Below are positions 32,585-42,296 of a stretch of DNA of 64,000 nt, piece by piece. The stretch is from the NCBI GenBank assembly GCA_020746835.1, contig JAGPNK010000008.1, positions 1,054,001 through 1,118,000 on the forward strand, in the 5' to 3' direction. Position 1 is the first letter of the stretch, and each line of letters starts with the position of its first letter. Below the pieces are notes generated by a model. It saw only the letters and a list, made by a program, of their open reading frames with translations. It made no database searches and was not told the origin of the DNA. This DNA comes from Stachybotrys elegans. Taxonomy: Eukaryota; Ascomycota; Sordariomycetes; Hypocreales; Stachybotryaceae. The translations under genes and the position numbers were made by a program.

Positions 32585-33400
32585 GGTCAATACGGGCGAG
32601 CAAATGGCAGATCCGGCGCGTCGACAGCGGCGGCTCGGGGGTTTTTAATTATTATCAGGCTACATGGATCATGGCCCAAGAAGCAGTGCAACGGTCTGCT
32701 TGCTAGGGGCTTCACATGGGGAGAGTCCCTATCGCCCGGCAAGCGAGGAGGAATGGCCACTCACTCCAGGGACGGTGGATAGATGGCTCGCAGCTAGTGG
32801 AGACTATTCATGTGCCTGCCGGATGCTTATTTGGGTCTAGCCAGGAGCTGTTGTCGTTGTAGGCAATCAAGCCATCTTGGTCTTGTTGGTTGTTGAGCTC
32901 ATTCCTTGTCCATTCATTCTTCTCGTCCAACATTTACTACATGAACACCAGATCCGTAGGCTTAATACCTGGGAGAAGAGCACCGGGAAAGGACGGTCTG
33001 GTTGTCAAGGAGAGGCGAGATATAGACGAGGAGAGTGTAAACCGCCAAGGGACCCCTCTCCATCCCCGGGTCCGGCGGATGGTGGAGCCAGTGGAGGCCT
33101 GGCGTAATGTGTCGTATTGTCGCAATGTCGTATCCATGGTCCAGAATCCTGGGCTGTTCTGTTGAAGCCATCATATCCGACTCGACGCTCGACTTCAGAC
33201 ATTCTCGACATGTAGCGAGAGCGAGCTAATTCCCCCGTCTGTCGTTTAAGACGCTAAAATAACTCCATGTTGTCAGTATACATTATACGGATATGGCACC
33301 GCCACCAAGGATTCGCGAGGGCATCCTCCCCTCCCATCATCGACACCCAGACGCTGAACAATCACGCTGTATCCCGCCTTCTTCTATCACTTTGGTTCCC
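32585..33400. other. Intergenic region
   Basis: P450 promoter and 3' flank of the CorA-like gene. No gene or repeat supported. Confidence 0.55.
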
Positions 33401-35105
33401 TTACGACCATCTGCTTTTCAATGTCCGCACAGCCACCACAATACCTGACATCACTAATGTGATGCAAAACAGTGTCCCCAGCACGCTGGCTTGGTATCCC
33501 CAATTCCCAAACCCCTTCTTGGCAGAGCTCGGCAAGTCCCGAAACCCGAATTCGGTGGTGACGAAGAGTATCTAATCATCATCTGTCAGAGCCTTGGACA
33601 TTCTGGCTGCTGAGGGTTCCCCGTCACAGCAATTCGAGGTTGTAACTCACCCCGACAACCATGTTTCCAAGCCAGAGCCACTTGAGATGAGTGAGTGTTT
33701 CCATCCAAGCATGCTCCGCCTTCACTTCTTCAAGCGTCTCGATTGCTCTGAGCACCTTTTCCCTGTCCCTGTTGAGGTTCGCGGTATTCTGGATGAGATA
33801 CTCGCCGGTGCGCAAACTATTGGACGCCGAAATATTGTCCGCCTGTCGTCGGGAGAAAGTTTTGAGTCAGCGATCCTCCAAGAATTGTGCCGGAAAACAT
33901 GGTGTTGACCTACTGCTGAGGCGGCTCTGCCGCGGTCTACCGCAACAGCCTCTATACGGCGAAGCTGGTTGTCAAGTTCACGCACGCACGCACTTGCGCG
34001 CCGGTAGAACGGCTCAAGATCTAGGTTACCCATAGCGAGCTTCGCCCTGAAACCCTCCGAGCTCTCCAGGTCCTTGTATCGAGCGATGATGTCCTCAATG
34101 ACCTTCTTGTCCTGGCTAATGGCAACACTCACCACTTCGCAGCGATCGGCGTATCTGTAAATCCTTTGCGTCAGGCCCAGGGGCATCCTCGACAGACGGA
34201 CTGACTCGTCCATGGATGTGGAATCGTCGAGTGTCGGCGAAATTTTGTCATCAAGTTCCATTACTTGACGGGAGTTGGGCATCTGGATGTTGTTTGAGGA
34301 ACTCTGGCGCAGACGCAAGCCGGATGTTTCTGTAGAGACGACAGGGCTTGGTCTTATGAAATCCAGGAACTCTTCGGCATTTCTTTCCATCATTTCCATA
34401 TAGTCAGCCCACTTCTCGGTACACCAGTCGAAGAGGAGCAAATGGCTCTTTAAAGCCTGTGAGAATGACCCCTTGGCTGTGGTCAAGTCATATTCTTCAT
34501 GACGCCTGGAACTCTCCTGCAGGTCCTTCTGCAAGCGTTCTTGGATAGCCGCGTTGGGGCTCAGAATCACGCAGGATGCATTGCCGGACACGATATCAAA
34601 CGAAAAGTACACCGCTGTCTCGGAAGTGAGCAACTGGTTGAGCTCGTCAAACTTGGGTCTATCTTCCAGGCCGATCAGATTGAAGCAGTGCTGAATCTGC
34701 AACCCTGACCTCCCCAGCTCATCGATGCGCAGTGTTTGTGGCCCTGTCGAGAGGTAGTCCTCGTATGTAAAAGAGGCTTCCAAATACCGCAGTTCTTGTC
34801 GGAAGAAGGCGAAGACATGCCCAAGGAAATCTGGCATGGCTTGGGGGTGCGTCAATGCAAGCAAAATCTGCGCCTTGCTGATACTGAGCGGATACTTGGA
34901 TGAATTGCCATGGATGAACCTGTATAAATGTTAGTGAGACTAACTCGATGAACGGAGAAAGGCGCTCGCATCAAGATGGAGTCTAGGGTTCGAATCGGAT
35001 GTGGAGAGGCTTACAGGTATCGATACCGTGGGTCTTTGGTTTGACCGTCTTTCAAGTTGTGCAGTACTTCGTCAATATCGGACTCTTTCGTCCAGCAAAC
35101 GGACC
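33401..35105 (-). CDS. Fungal CorA-like membrane protein (5' end unresolved)
   Basis: Exons 35105-35015, 34919-33914, 33842-33651 and 33571-33401 join in phase to about 486 residues. The segments DPRYRYLFIHGNSSKYPLSI, FLGHVFAFFRQE and FNLIGLED match the fungal family annotated as CorA-like transporter-domain proteins. The C-terminal part has long helices (RDREKVLRAIETLEEVKAEH), a first hydrophobic stretch (LKWLWLGNMVVGILF) and a final membrane span (ASVLGTLFCITLVMSGIVVAV), as in the family. The true start is not found: the upstream frame (ATG at 35451) has a TGA at 35302-35304 before a possible exon ending at 35247. So the gene may be 5'-damaged, or have an exon I could not place. Function is unknown; ion transport is not proven for this family. 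Confidence 0.6.
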
Positions 35106-35959
35106 CTGCATCAAATGTCAGGGAGGACAGTGACAACGGGGATGGGCCAGCTGTTTACCCTTGGTGCTCTCCGGCTATCCCGTGGCGGGTTCAATGTTGC
35201 CCTCGACGATGTCGGTGTTTCAAATTCGTAGCAGCCTGTCGCTTACGGCGACCTCTATCTCCTAGTCGAATCTTGGTGTTATCAAAGTCTTCCTTGTCGA
35301 CTCAAATCCTCGTCCTACCACCCTGTATCTTGCGCTTCTTCTTCTGGCTCCCTGACGCTGTTGCCAAAATCCATTCAGCCCACCCCTCTTCTGGGTTGTA
35401 CAGCGCAATGTCTTGCAGGTAGCAGCTCTGAACTGGGGGAAAATTGGGCATAACAAACTGTTTGCTGCTATTGACACAGCCCTCAATGTTAAAGTCTCTG
35501 GTCTCTCCTGGAATTTCCAACTCCTCAAGGATGAGCAAGGCTGGTATGCAGATATTAAAAGGTATAGCTTGATGGCTTTTCTTATCCCATATAATGCGCC
35601 TGAGAGCTAGTATGAACACGAATATTGTTTCAAGCTGCTTGTTGTACCAGTAAAACTCTTGTCCTATCAGGTCATTTGTCATCAACTGTAAGAATCCTGG
35701 GCATTGATTCTTATTAGGATGGTACATGAAGAATATATGCTTTAAGTTTGGACGGGATCGTCAGACTCCATTGGGCATAAACCGGACTAAAGGCAAAAAT
35801 CAGGCCCAGAGCAGCAGCAGGAAAACAACTCAGACACAACACACCAACAACCCGTAGCTAAAGTCGTTGTTACATTTCAATACTGAAGACACGAGTAGAA
35901 ATATAAGACGGATGGCTTCGAAAGAAGATGCTTGTGTTGTAAATGACATTGTTAGCACG

Positions 35960-36135
35960 AGTGATCGTGGCGACAAGGACGGTGGTGATCAAAAAGCCAT
36001 ACGCAAAGACAAGGGCAGCGAGGATACACCAGTCATCCCAGCCGAAGCCCTGAGATCATCTTTGGATAAAGCGAAAAGCAACACGAAGAGTAGATACACC
36101 TGTCATTACTGAAGCTCCAATGATGAAGTCGACAT
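35960..36135 (-). pseudogene. Relic of a rhodopsin-like fungal membrane protein
   Basis: The minus strand reads VSTLRVAFRFIQR, a TGA stop at 36056-36058, then SQGFGWDDWCILAALCL. The GFGWDDW motif after a basic loop is the signature of the fungal Rhodopsin_dom integral membrane family. The stop and the loss of the rest mark it as a fragment. An intact member of the same family lies at 46593-48011, with GPDDWLML at the same place. Confidence 0.6.
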
Positions 36136-36622
36136 ATACCGGGCTGATGCAGAGCTCATGTTGATGACCTGTCGGATTAACTATGTTGATCGAGTGTGTC
36201 TATCCTTTACTTGAAAGAAAATGACAAGTCCGAGAAGGAATTCTGGTCAATTGACTTTCCTTCGTCCAAGGATAAGAAGAAAATACATCGAGGCAAGGCT
36301 CCTGCTCCTTCCAGGCTATTACCAAGTGGCCAAAAACCCCTGATCGGGGGCCGAACTCAACTAGGAATACAGGAACCAACTGCTTCAAACCGAAGTCCCT
36401 CGGTAAAAGCGGCAGTCTAAAAGGGTGGAGGCGAGGAGGCGACCTGAGTAAGCATAGGTGCCTCAGTAAGGCCTGCATTCGCTTGAGAGGGTTGCACTGC
36501 AGCCTGGGCATGCCGTCACATCCAGGAAGGGCGGTTGGTGGCATGTCCGAGAGCAACGTCCCATTGAAGAGCCGCCAAGAAAGTAAGATACAGCATCTGT
36601 GTAACTGCATAAGACTAGATGC

Positions 36623-36950
36623 ATGTTTGAAGCCAACGTCGTATTGGCCATGCACGTCGGACAGGAAGAGACCCCCCAGCATCATGGCGGGTGGCATGTC
36701 TCCGCCAGCTACGAAAATCTTGTCACGGCTCTACGTGCCGCTGGCTTTGAAGTTCACGTCCCACGCCATCCATCAACAAATAGCAGCCGCCCGCCAAATG
36801 CCGACTTGTCGACCGATTCGCTCTTCATGGCTTGAGCAAAGCTGCCAGAGCTTCCAACGGACAAACCGGTGGCATCTCCCCTCATATACATGGCCTCATT
36901 CGCCCTTCCAGAGGGAAAGAGCAGCCCTAGAGGACCGATCGTTACAAATA
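36623..36950 (+). pseudogene. Alpha/beta-hydrolase relic
   Basis: Three pieces of one fungal alpha/beta-hydrolase are visible in different frames. 36680-36830 reads GWHVSASYENLVTALRAAGF then EVHVPRHPSTNSSRPPNADL. About 36827-36883 reads HGLSKAARASNGQTGGISP. About 36882-36926 reads LIYMASFALPEGKS. The order is that of the family (strand 1 to helix A, then the region after the nucleophile elbow), but the elbow GxSxG itself is missing, so there is an internal deletion plus frameshifts. It sits 120-450 bp beyond the end of the RiPP-like precursor gene. Confidence 0.7.
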
Positions 36951-37074
36951 TTTTATAAGACTATAAAAAGTATAAAAAGCGGTGTTTAGCCACCTTATAC
37001 TCTAATACAGCTTAGCTAAGGCTTGACATTTCATCATTATGATACATGATGCTAGGTAAGCTATGGTAGCAGAT

Positions 37075-37113
37075 TTATCGATAGTCAGGGTTAATAACTC
37101 GCGCGTCCTCATC
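37075..37113 (-). other. Seventh core-like repeat beyond the stop codon
   Basis: Directly after the precursor's TAG, in the same frame, the DNA reads DEDARVINPDYR then TAA. This is one more repeat unit with Tyr to Asn in the core. It shows that the precursor once ran further or that the array is decaying at its 3' end. Confidence 0.75.
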
Positions 37114-37648
37114 CTATTGGCCACGGGTATCTTTGTCCCCACGACGGTAATCCGGGTAAATGACATTGGAATCCTCGTCACGCTGGCTATGGCTGATGGA
37201 GGCATCCCGACGATAGTCAGGGTAGATGATGTTCGTGTCCTCATCGCGCTCTGTGTGTTTACCGGAGGCATCGCGGCGGTAGTCAGGGTAAATGACTCTG
37301 GCGTCTTCATCTTCTTGACCACGAGCAGCCTTGTCCCCGCGGCGGTAGTCCGGGTAGATGACCCGCGCGTCTTCGTCTTCCGCGCGACGATAGTCGGGGT
37401 AGATGACGTTCGAGTCCTCGTCACGCCGGGCGTGGTTCACGGAGGCATCTCGACGGTAATCAGGGTAAATGACCCTCGCGTCTTCCTCGTTGGAGCCAGA
37501 GACGGCTGCTGCACGGCCTGTAAAGTGCGAATTAGCATCGAGACACACGTATCAGGTGCGTGGAACTGTTCTCACCGCTGTTGGGCGTAGACGCGGGAGC
37601 GCAGAGAGTGCAAGTCGTCAAGACTGCAAGAGGGAGAAGGAACCGCAT
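37114..37648 (-). CDS. Candidate RiPP (dikaritin-like) precursor with kexin-cut repeats
   Basis: 158 residues from exons 37648-37576 and 37517-37114 (intron GTGAGA..TTTACAG, phase 1). The intron joins a signal peptide (MRFLLPLAVLTTCTLCA) to GRAAAVSGSN and then six repeats. Each repeat is an acidic spacer, a core and an Arg-Arg: EEDARVIYPDYRR, DEDSNVIYPDYRR, DEDARVIYPDYRR twice, DEDTNIIYPDYRR, DEDSNVIYPDYRR. RR is a KEX2-type cleavage site. Signal peptide plus near-identical cores with Tyr and Ile, each before a dibasic site, is the layout of ustiloxin, phomopsin, asperipin and epichloecyclin precursors. Three UstYa-family genes start 1.2 kb away, which strongly supports the call. The product would be a small cyclic peptide around IYPDY; the modification is inferred. 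An alternative is a plain secreted repeat protein. Confidence 0.85.
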
Positions 37649-38845
37649 TGTGAACTGATGTTGGAGTAGGATGGCGAAAAGGGTCGTCAAGCTCAGGCCA
37701 GGTGGGAGAAACTGTAAAGTCGATAATCAAGCCCCCCCACCTCCTCTTTATGCTCTCCGAAACCCCCGTATCTTTGAACTAGACAGAAATACCACATATA
37801 TCGGGCGACGGTGGCGTCTCCGTAGCCATGAGAAGATGCACTCCGGTCAGCCACGGAGCTCCAGCCCACCAATAACCCCATAACTAACGAGTAGCCATCC
37901 AGTGGATGGAACAAACTGGATGAGATACCCTCAAAAGCAATGCCTCTAGTTGGATGCAACTGATTACTGTATGCTCGCCTTGGCGACCAAAGAAGGTAAG
38001 GATCCCGAAGTCGTACAGCAGTGGCTGTACAAGAACCAAACACCATGATGCAGAAGCCCAGGTGACGCAGCGTAACATCACAGCATGCAGCCTCAACATA
38101 AGAACCAACTTAAGATAAAGATACTGGCCCAGAATAAGGAGGAGAAAGAAGTGGGAACATACCCACGAGTGGTAAATGATAGCCAGCTAACATGTGCAGA
38201 GTGTCATGTAATGTAACGCAACAAACGAGGCTTTGACCGCCACCCAACTCTGGGGGCTTCTACCAGCATGAACCCCCACAGCCGACTTTCTTCTTTCATT
38301 GCTGCTTCTGGTTTTCCTCTCTAGTCTTTTTCTTTTGAAAATATTTCATCACTAGTCTTACTTAATCGAGATCAACGACCTCCTACTCACGACAGTGATG
38401 ACATCCAGGAAAAGAGGGATAAGCAGAAGACGTCGTCTTGCCGATCATCAGAGCCAACGCACATGCCAAGCTATTTGTTTGGAACTTTGGGGGTTCTGTA
38501 TGCACGTCCCACGTCCCACTTCCCACTTTTGCTGGATGTGAGATGGGGTTGTGCCCAGCCTGGCATACCGCAAGGTGCACAGCCTCGGTAGGGCTGGAGG
38601 AGGAGAGGCAAGGCAGGGGGTTGGAGGAGAGCAGGGATCATCATGATTACAGGTCTCAGGCATCAGAAAGGGCATACCAATACAAAATTCGCTTAAGTAG
38701 GCAAGAATTAGCAGTATAGCTATACTTTATTTCAGGGATTATATAGTGATCAAAGATGTATAGCTACATTGCTCTAGATTAGTATACTAATAGAAATGGC
38801 AGGTCGAAAGTGAACGTTACTCAGTACCAAGGTTGCCAAGTCCAA
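37649..38845. other. Precursor promoter and UstYa 3' flank
   Basis: About 1.2 kb between two minus-strand genes. A CATAAAG box about 110 bp upstream of the precursor ATG (near 37757-37763 on the minus strand) may be its TATA element. No gene supported. Confidence 0.5.
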
Positions 38846-39867
38846 TCAATCCGTCCCTTCACCTTTCTTCCTCGCCATTTCCACAAGATCCAAGCCCTCC
38901 CAGTAACGGGGCAGGGAATCTATATCGTTGGGCCGCTCACGGAACCAATCACCCGCATAACCAAAGTACTCCCGCATGGGTCCCAGATATGAACTGCCGC
39001 GGGGACAGTACCTGAAGCGATCAATGACAGCGCCGACGCCCTGCGTCTCGTTGATGTAGGCAAAGCACGCGGTGTTCTCATTGGCCCAGTCGGTGAGACG
39101 GTCCCAGCTGCGGCACATGCGCTCCTGTCCGAGACCGGTGGTGATGTTGGACGTTGTCGACGTGTAGAATGGCGTGTCGTCGGCCTCGCAGATGATGTTT
39201 TGCAGCAGGTGGTCCATGCAGTGAACGAGATGGGTGTAACTATCCATCTGCGGACGGTTGTAATTGTAGAGAACAATGGCACGGCGGACTTTGCGCTGTA
39301 AGAGTTGAGATTATGAGCCAGCTGTACACGAGAAGAGGCTTGAGAAAAAGAGGGGGGGAGGGGATGTTTTACCATGCAGTGAAGACTGTGGTGTCCATTC
39401 AACAGGTAGATGCGGCGGTCTTGGTCCCAAAAGAAGGGCGCCGACTCTGGTAAGCTGTGAGAGTCTGCCCAGTCTGCGTCGAGGCTGATTTCGCCCGCAC
39501 TTGAATCCAAGCTTTCCCATGCTATTGCTCGGTCTTCCTCAGTGGTGCTCCCCAAGCCAAACGGGGAGTGTGAGTTGTACTTGGTGGGCACATCCCGGGG
39601 TAAGTGAGCTGTATACGAGTTAGCAGACTGATGGGCAAGGCCGGCTCTCTGGTACATACCGTATGGCGATAAATCGTGTCGTGCATCTTTTCCTCGAAAA
39701 TTATTGACCAAAAGCCCAATATTGAGTAAAAGCGACACAGTGAGAAGAACCGAGACTATGGTTAATTTTCGTGATGACGGTTGTCTTGGCTGTAAATAAG
39801 ACGGGTCTTCGGAGTTCAGAGGCACCGCCTCTTCACACGGATATGTGTCGTTGCGTTCCTTCATCAT
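38846..39867 (-). CDS. UstYa (DUF3328)-family protein 1
   Basis: 297 residues from exons 39867-39660, 39608-39373 and 39295-38846. After a short cytosolic N-terminus there is one membrane span (LTIVSVLLTVSLLLNIGLLV), then the luminal domain. The two family HxxHC motifs are present: HHSLHC at the end of exon 2 and HLVHCMDHLL in exon 3, followed by the ICEADDTP block. UstYa proteins catalyse oxidative macrocyclisation in dikaritin pathways (established for ustiloxin and asperipin-2a). It is the UstYa gene closest to the precursor and reads in the same direction. The C-terminal part (CFAYINETQGVGAVIDRFRY onward) is longer than in the other two. Start is one of two adjacent ATGs. Confidence 0.88.
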
Positions 39868-40083
39868 CAGGCTGCCTACATGCCAGAGAGCAAGGCAACT
39901 ACTGGCGCTGCGACTGATGAAAGAATATGAGAGGGAAAAGGCTGATGAAAAAGAAGCACAATACAAAATTGCTGTCTGCCAGTATGGCCCAAGTCAGGAG
40001 ATGCGTTACAGACAATGTTCGAGCAGATTGCTGCCGGTTTACTTGATGTTGCTTGTTCATGCATGCCAAGTGCCTCTGTACAA

Positions 40084-41038
40084 TTACATGGTGGTATCTG
40101 ATCCGAGACTGGGATTGACCAAGACGGCCATGTCAGCGTCACTGATCCTCCGCGTCGATACCTTTTCCATCAAGTCATCCCAGTCCACACAGACATGCTC
40201 GGGGGATTCCAGATTAAGCATAGGCTCCTTTCTGCCTGCCGCCCAGTGGAAAGTCATCAGGGCCGTATCGGCACGGCACATCAACGCCTGCCGAAGCAAA
40301 TCCAAGCAGTGGTCTGGGCAGGATGGGGTCAGCGGAGCCCTGTGGAGGAGGGGGATCGGCGGACCACTTACCGGTGTGTAAGAGCCAGTGTGGCTCCTCA
40401 TCTGGTCCTACGCCGGGATGGTAGTATTCGCGGTAGATCCACTGGCGGAGGTATTTCTGGGGTAGCAGGTCAGAAGATGATGTGCACAAGTCCCCCCCTT
40501 TGTCTTTGGATCCTTGGGTGTGACGCTGTGGGTTGCTTACCACACAATGCAGTTGATGGCTTACGTCCATCCATGCCAACGAATCATGATCCCCCGTGGG
40601 AAGTCCCACTGATGATTGGTTCGACGACGTAAGTTCACGGTCCGAGACACGGATGTTGACGTGATGGAGCAGGTCTGCCCATGCCTGATCGATGGCTTGG
40701 CTAGGTGGCCCTGCGTATGGGCTCTCTCCAGAAAGGACGAATCGCTGCTGGCGGAGTGCAAGACGCTCCCCGCTGAAAACTGAACGGAGGACATGATCAG
40801 TAAAGGCTGAAGAATGAAGGGGATCAAGGTTGAAGAATTTACCAATTGTGTTTAAGGGTGCACTGCCCTTGTTGAATAATGGGTACGTGACGAGGACGAT
40901 AATGGTGAAGCAAACATAAAGAAGAAAGAAAGTTGCATGATAGAGTAAAGTCTTGCGATGACGGCACTTGCAGGGCCTCTTGTCGTTGTCACCATGGGGT
41001 AAGAAGTGCTCGCTCTCTTCGCCACTGCGATCCATCAT
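40084..41038 (-). CDS. UstYa (DUF3328)-family protein 2
   Basis: 249 residues from exons 41038-40843, 40779-40541, 40456-40372 and 40313-40084. A membrane span (ATFFLLYVCFTIIVLVTYPL) follows a Cys/Lys-rich cytosolic stretch. The luminal part has SPYAGPPSQAIDQAWADLL, the first motif SHQLHC and, across the last intron, the second motif HTDHCLDLLRQALMCRADT, which is the classical UstYa pattern. The first intron (40842-40780, 63 bp) is in frame and free of stops, so an unspliced form 21 residues longer is possible; splicing is preferred because it shortens the linker to family length and has a good donor, branch and acceptor. Divergent from UstYa gene 3 across a 346-bp promoter. Confidence 0.87.
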
Positions 41039-41384
41039 GCTATATTTTGCCGTTACGTTCAGGTATGTACGTCCATACACATACATACATTTGCTTGTCA
41101 ATTGTCGGCCGGAGAGTGAGCCTTTTTGAATAGCGAAAGGGAAATCCATCGAACCCTGTCTTGTTCGCCCCATGCGAGGGCCCCCCTGGCTCTTCTCCTT
41201 TTGGCACACACCTGCATATCGTTCAAGCACATCCCTCCCGCATCTTGCGATAGCAGCCTCGACCAAGGTTGGATGATTGCTCTTAAACCCGGTCTTTTGC
41301 CTTCAAGGTTTTTCGCAACATGGACACTATCAACCACAAGACAAGCTTTCCATCTGATCAAACCCCCTTGCCTTGTCGGAAAAA
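41039..41384. promoter_or_regulatory. Bidirectional promoter between two UstYa genes
   Basis: 346 bp between the start codons of UstYa genes 2 (minus) and 3 (plus). No other gene fits here. Joint control of the two oxidase genes is the natural inference; no regulator site can be named. Confidence 0.6.
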
Positions 41385-42211
41385 ATGAATCCGTCCGCTT
41401 GGTTTATGCCCCAGCGGCACGACTACAATACTTTGCCTGGCAATGAAGATAAGAAGCCCTCGACAGCACGCGCGCGGTACCATGTCCTGCTGAAGAGTGC
41501 TCTCGTAGGCCTCCTGGCAGTATTGAGCTTCTTCGCAGGACGACTGTCATCAACGAATGTGGCAAGCAGCGACAGAGATGTTATCGAACGTAAGCTTTGT
41601 GTCCAGGACACGATGCTCTAGATTGAGAATATTGACGTTTGGGCAGTTGGGACAAACAGCCACCTTTTCCAGTACAACCGCACCTTTGGGGAAGCACCAT
41701 CTCCCGATACCAACGCGGCATGGGAGTCGTTATTCCCTCATCATGGTGGCTTCTTTGTACACGCAGAACTGGCTCCGAAGCGGTCCGCCTTTTCAGTGTT
41801 CCACCAACTGCACTGCCTGGTAAGCAAGCAAGCAGCACTCCAAAAAGAACTGACCCATGTTTCGCCAAGGATGAGCTGAGACACGGATTCTACGTGCTCC
41901 ACGACCAAGTCATTGAGTACTCTGACATGCTCAATGCGGCGCCGCCGCCGGATGGTCGCCGCCGCTTGCACGAGGAGGAGCGGCGGGCGCTGCATGAGCA
42001 TTCTCTGGGTCACATACGCCACTGCATCGACCTGCTCCGGCAGAGCCTGATGTGCAACGCGGATTTGACTGTGGAGCTGAAGAATGAGGAGCTGGGCGGG
42101 GTGACTGGATTCGGCACTGAACACCGGTGTGTGGACTGGCCGGGGCTGTTGGACTGGATCAGGCCGTATGAGGAAACTGATGCACCGCCCATTCCCGACC
42201 ACATCGACTGA
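41385..42211 (+). CDS. UstYa (DUF3328)-family protein 3
   Basis: 239 residues from exons 41385-41589, 41647-41819 and 41870-42211. N-terminal cytosolic region (NTLPGNEDKK), a membrane span (LLKSALVGLLAVLSFFAGRL), then FQYNRTFGEAPSPDTNAAWE, the first motif VFHQLHCLDELRHG across intron 2, and the second motif HIRHCIDLLRQSLMCNADLT. Ends with HRCVDWPGLLDWI, as in typical UstYa proteins. Together with UstYa genes 1 and 2 it gives the cluster three oxidases. The O-methyltransferase starts 85 bp downstream on the same strand. Confidence 0.88.
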
Positions 42212-42296
42212 TGAATTCTTGATGAGAATAAGCTGTTGGAATCTACTATAGTCGTACTTTCCAAGATAGCCGTCGTTTGAAAATCATCAGAAAGAA

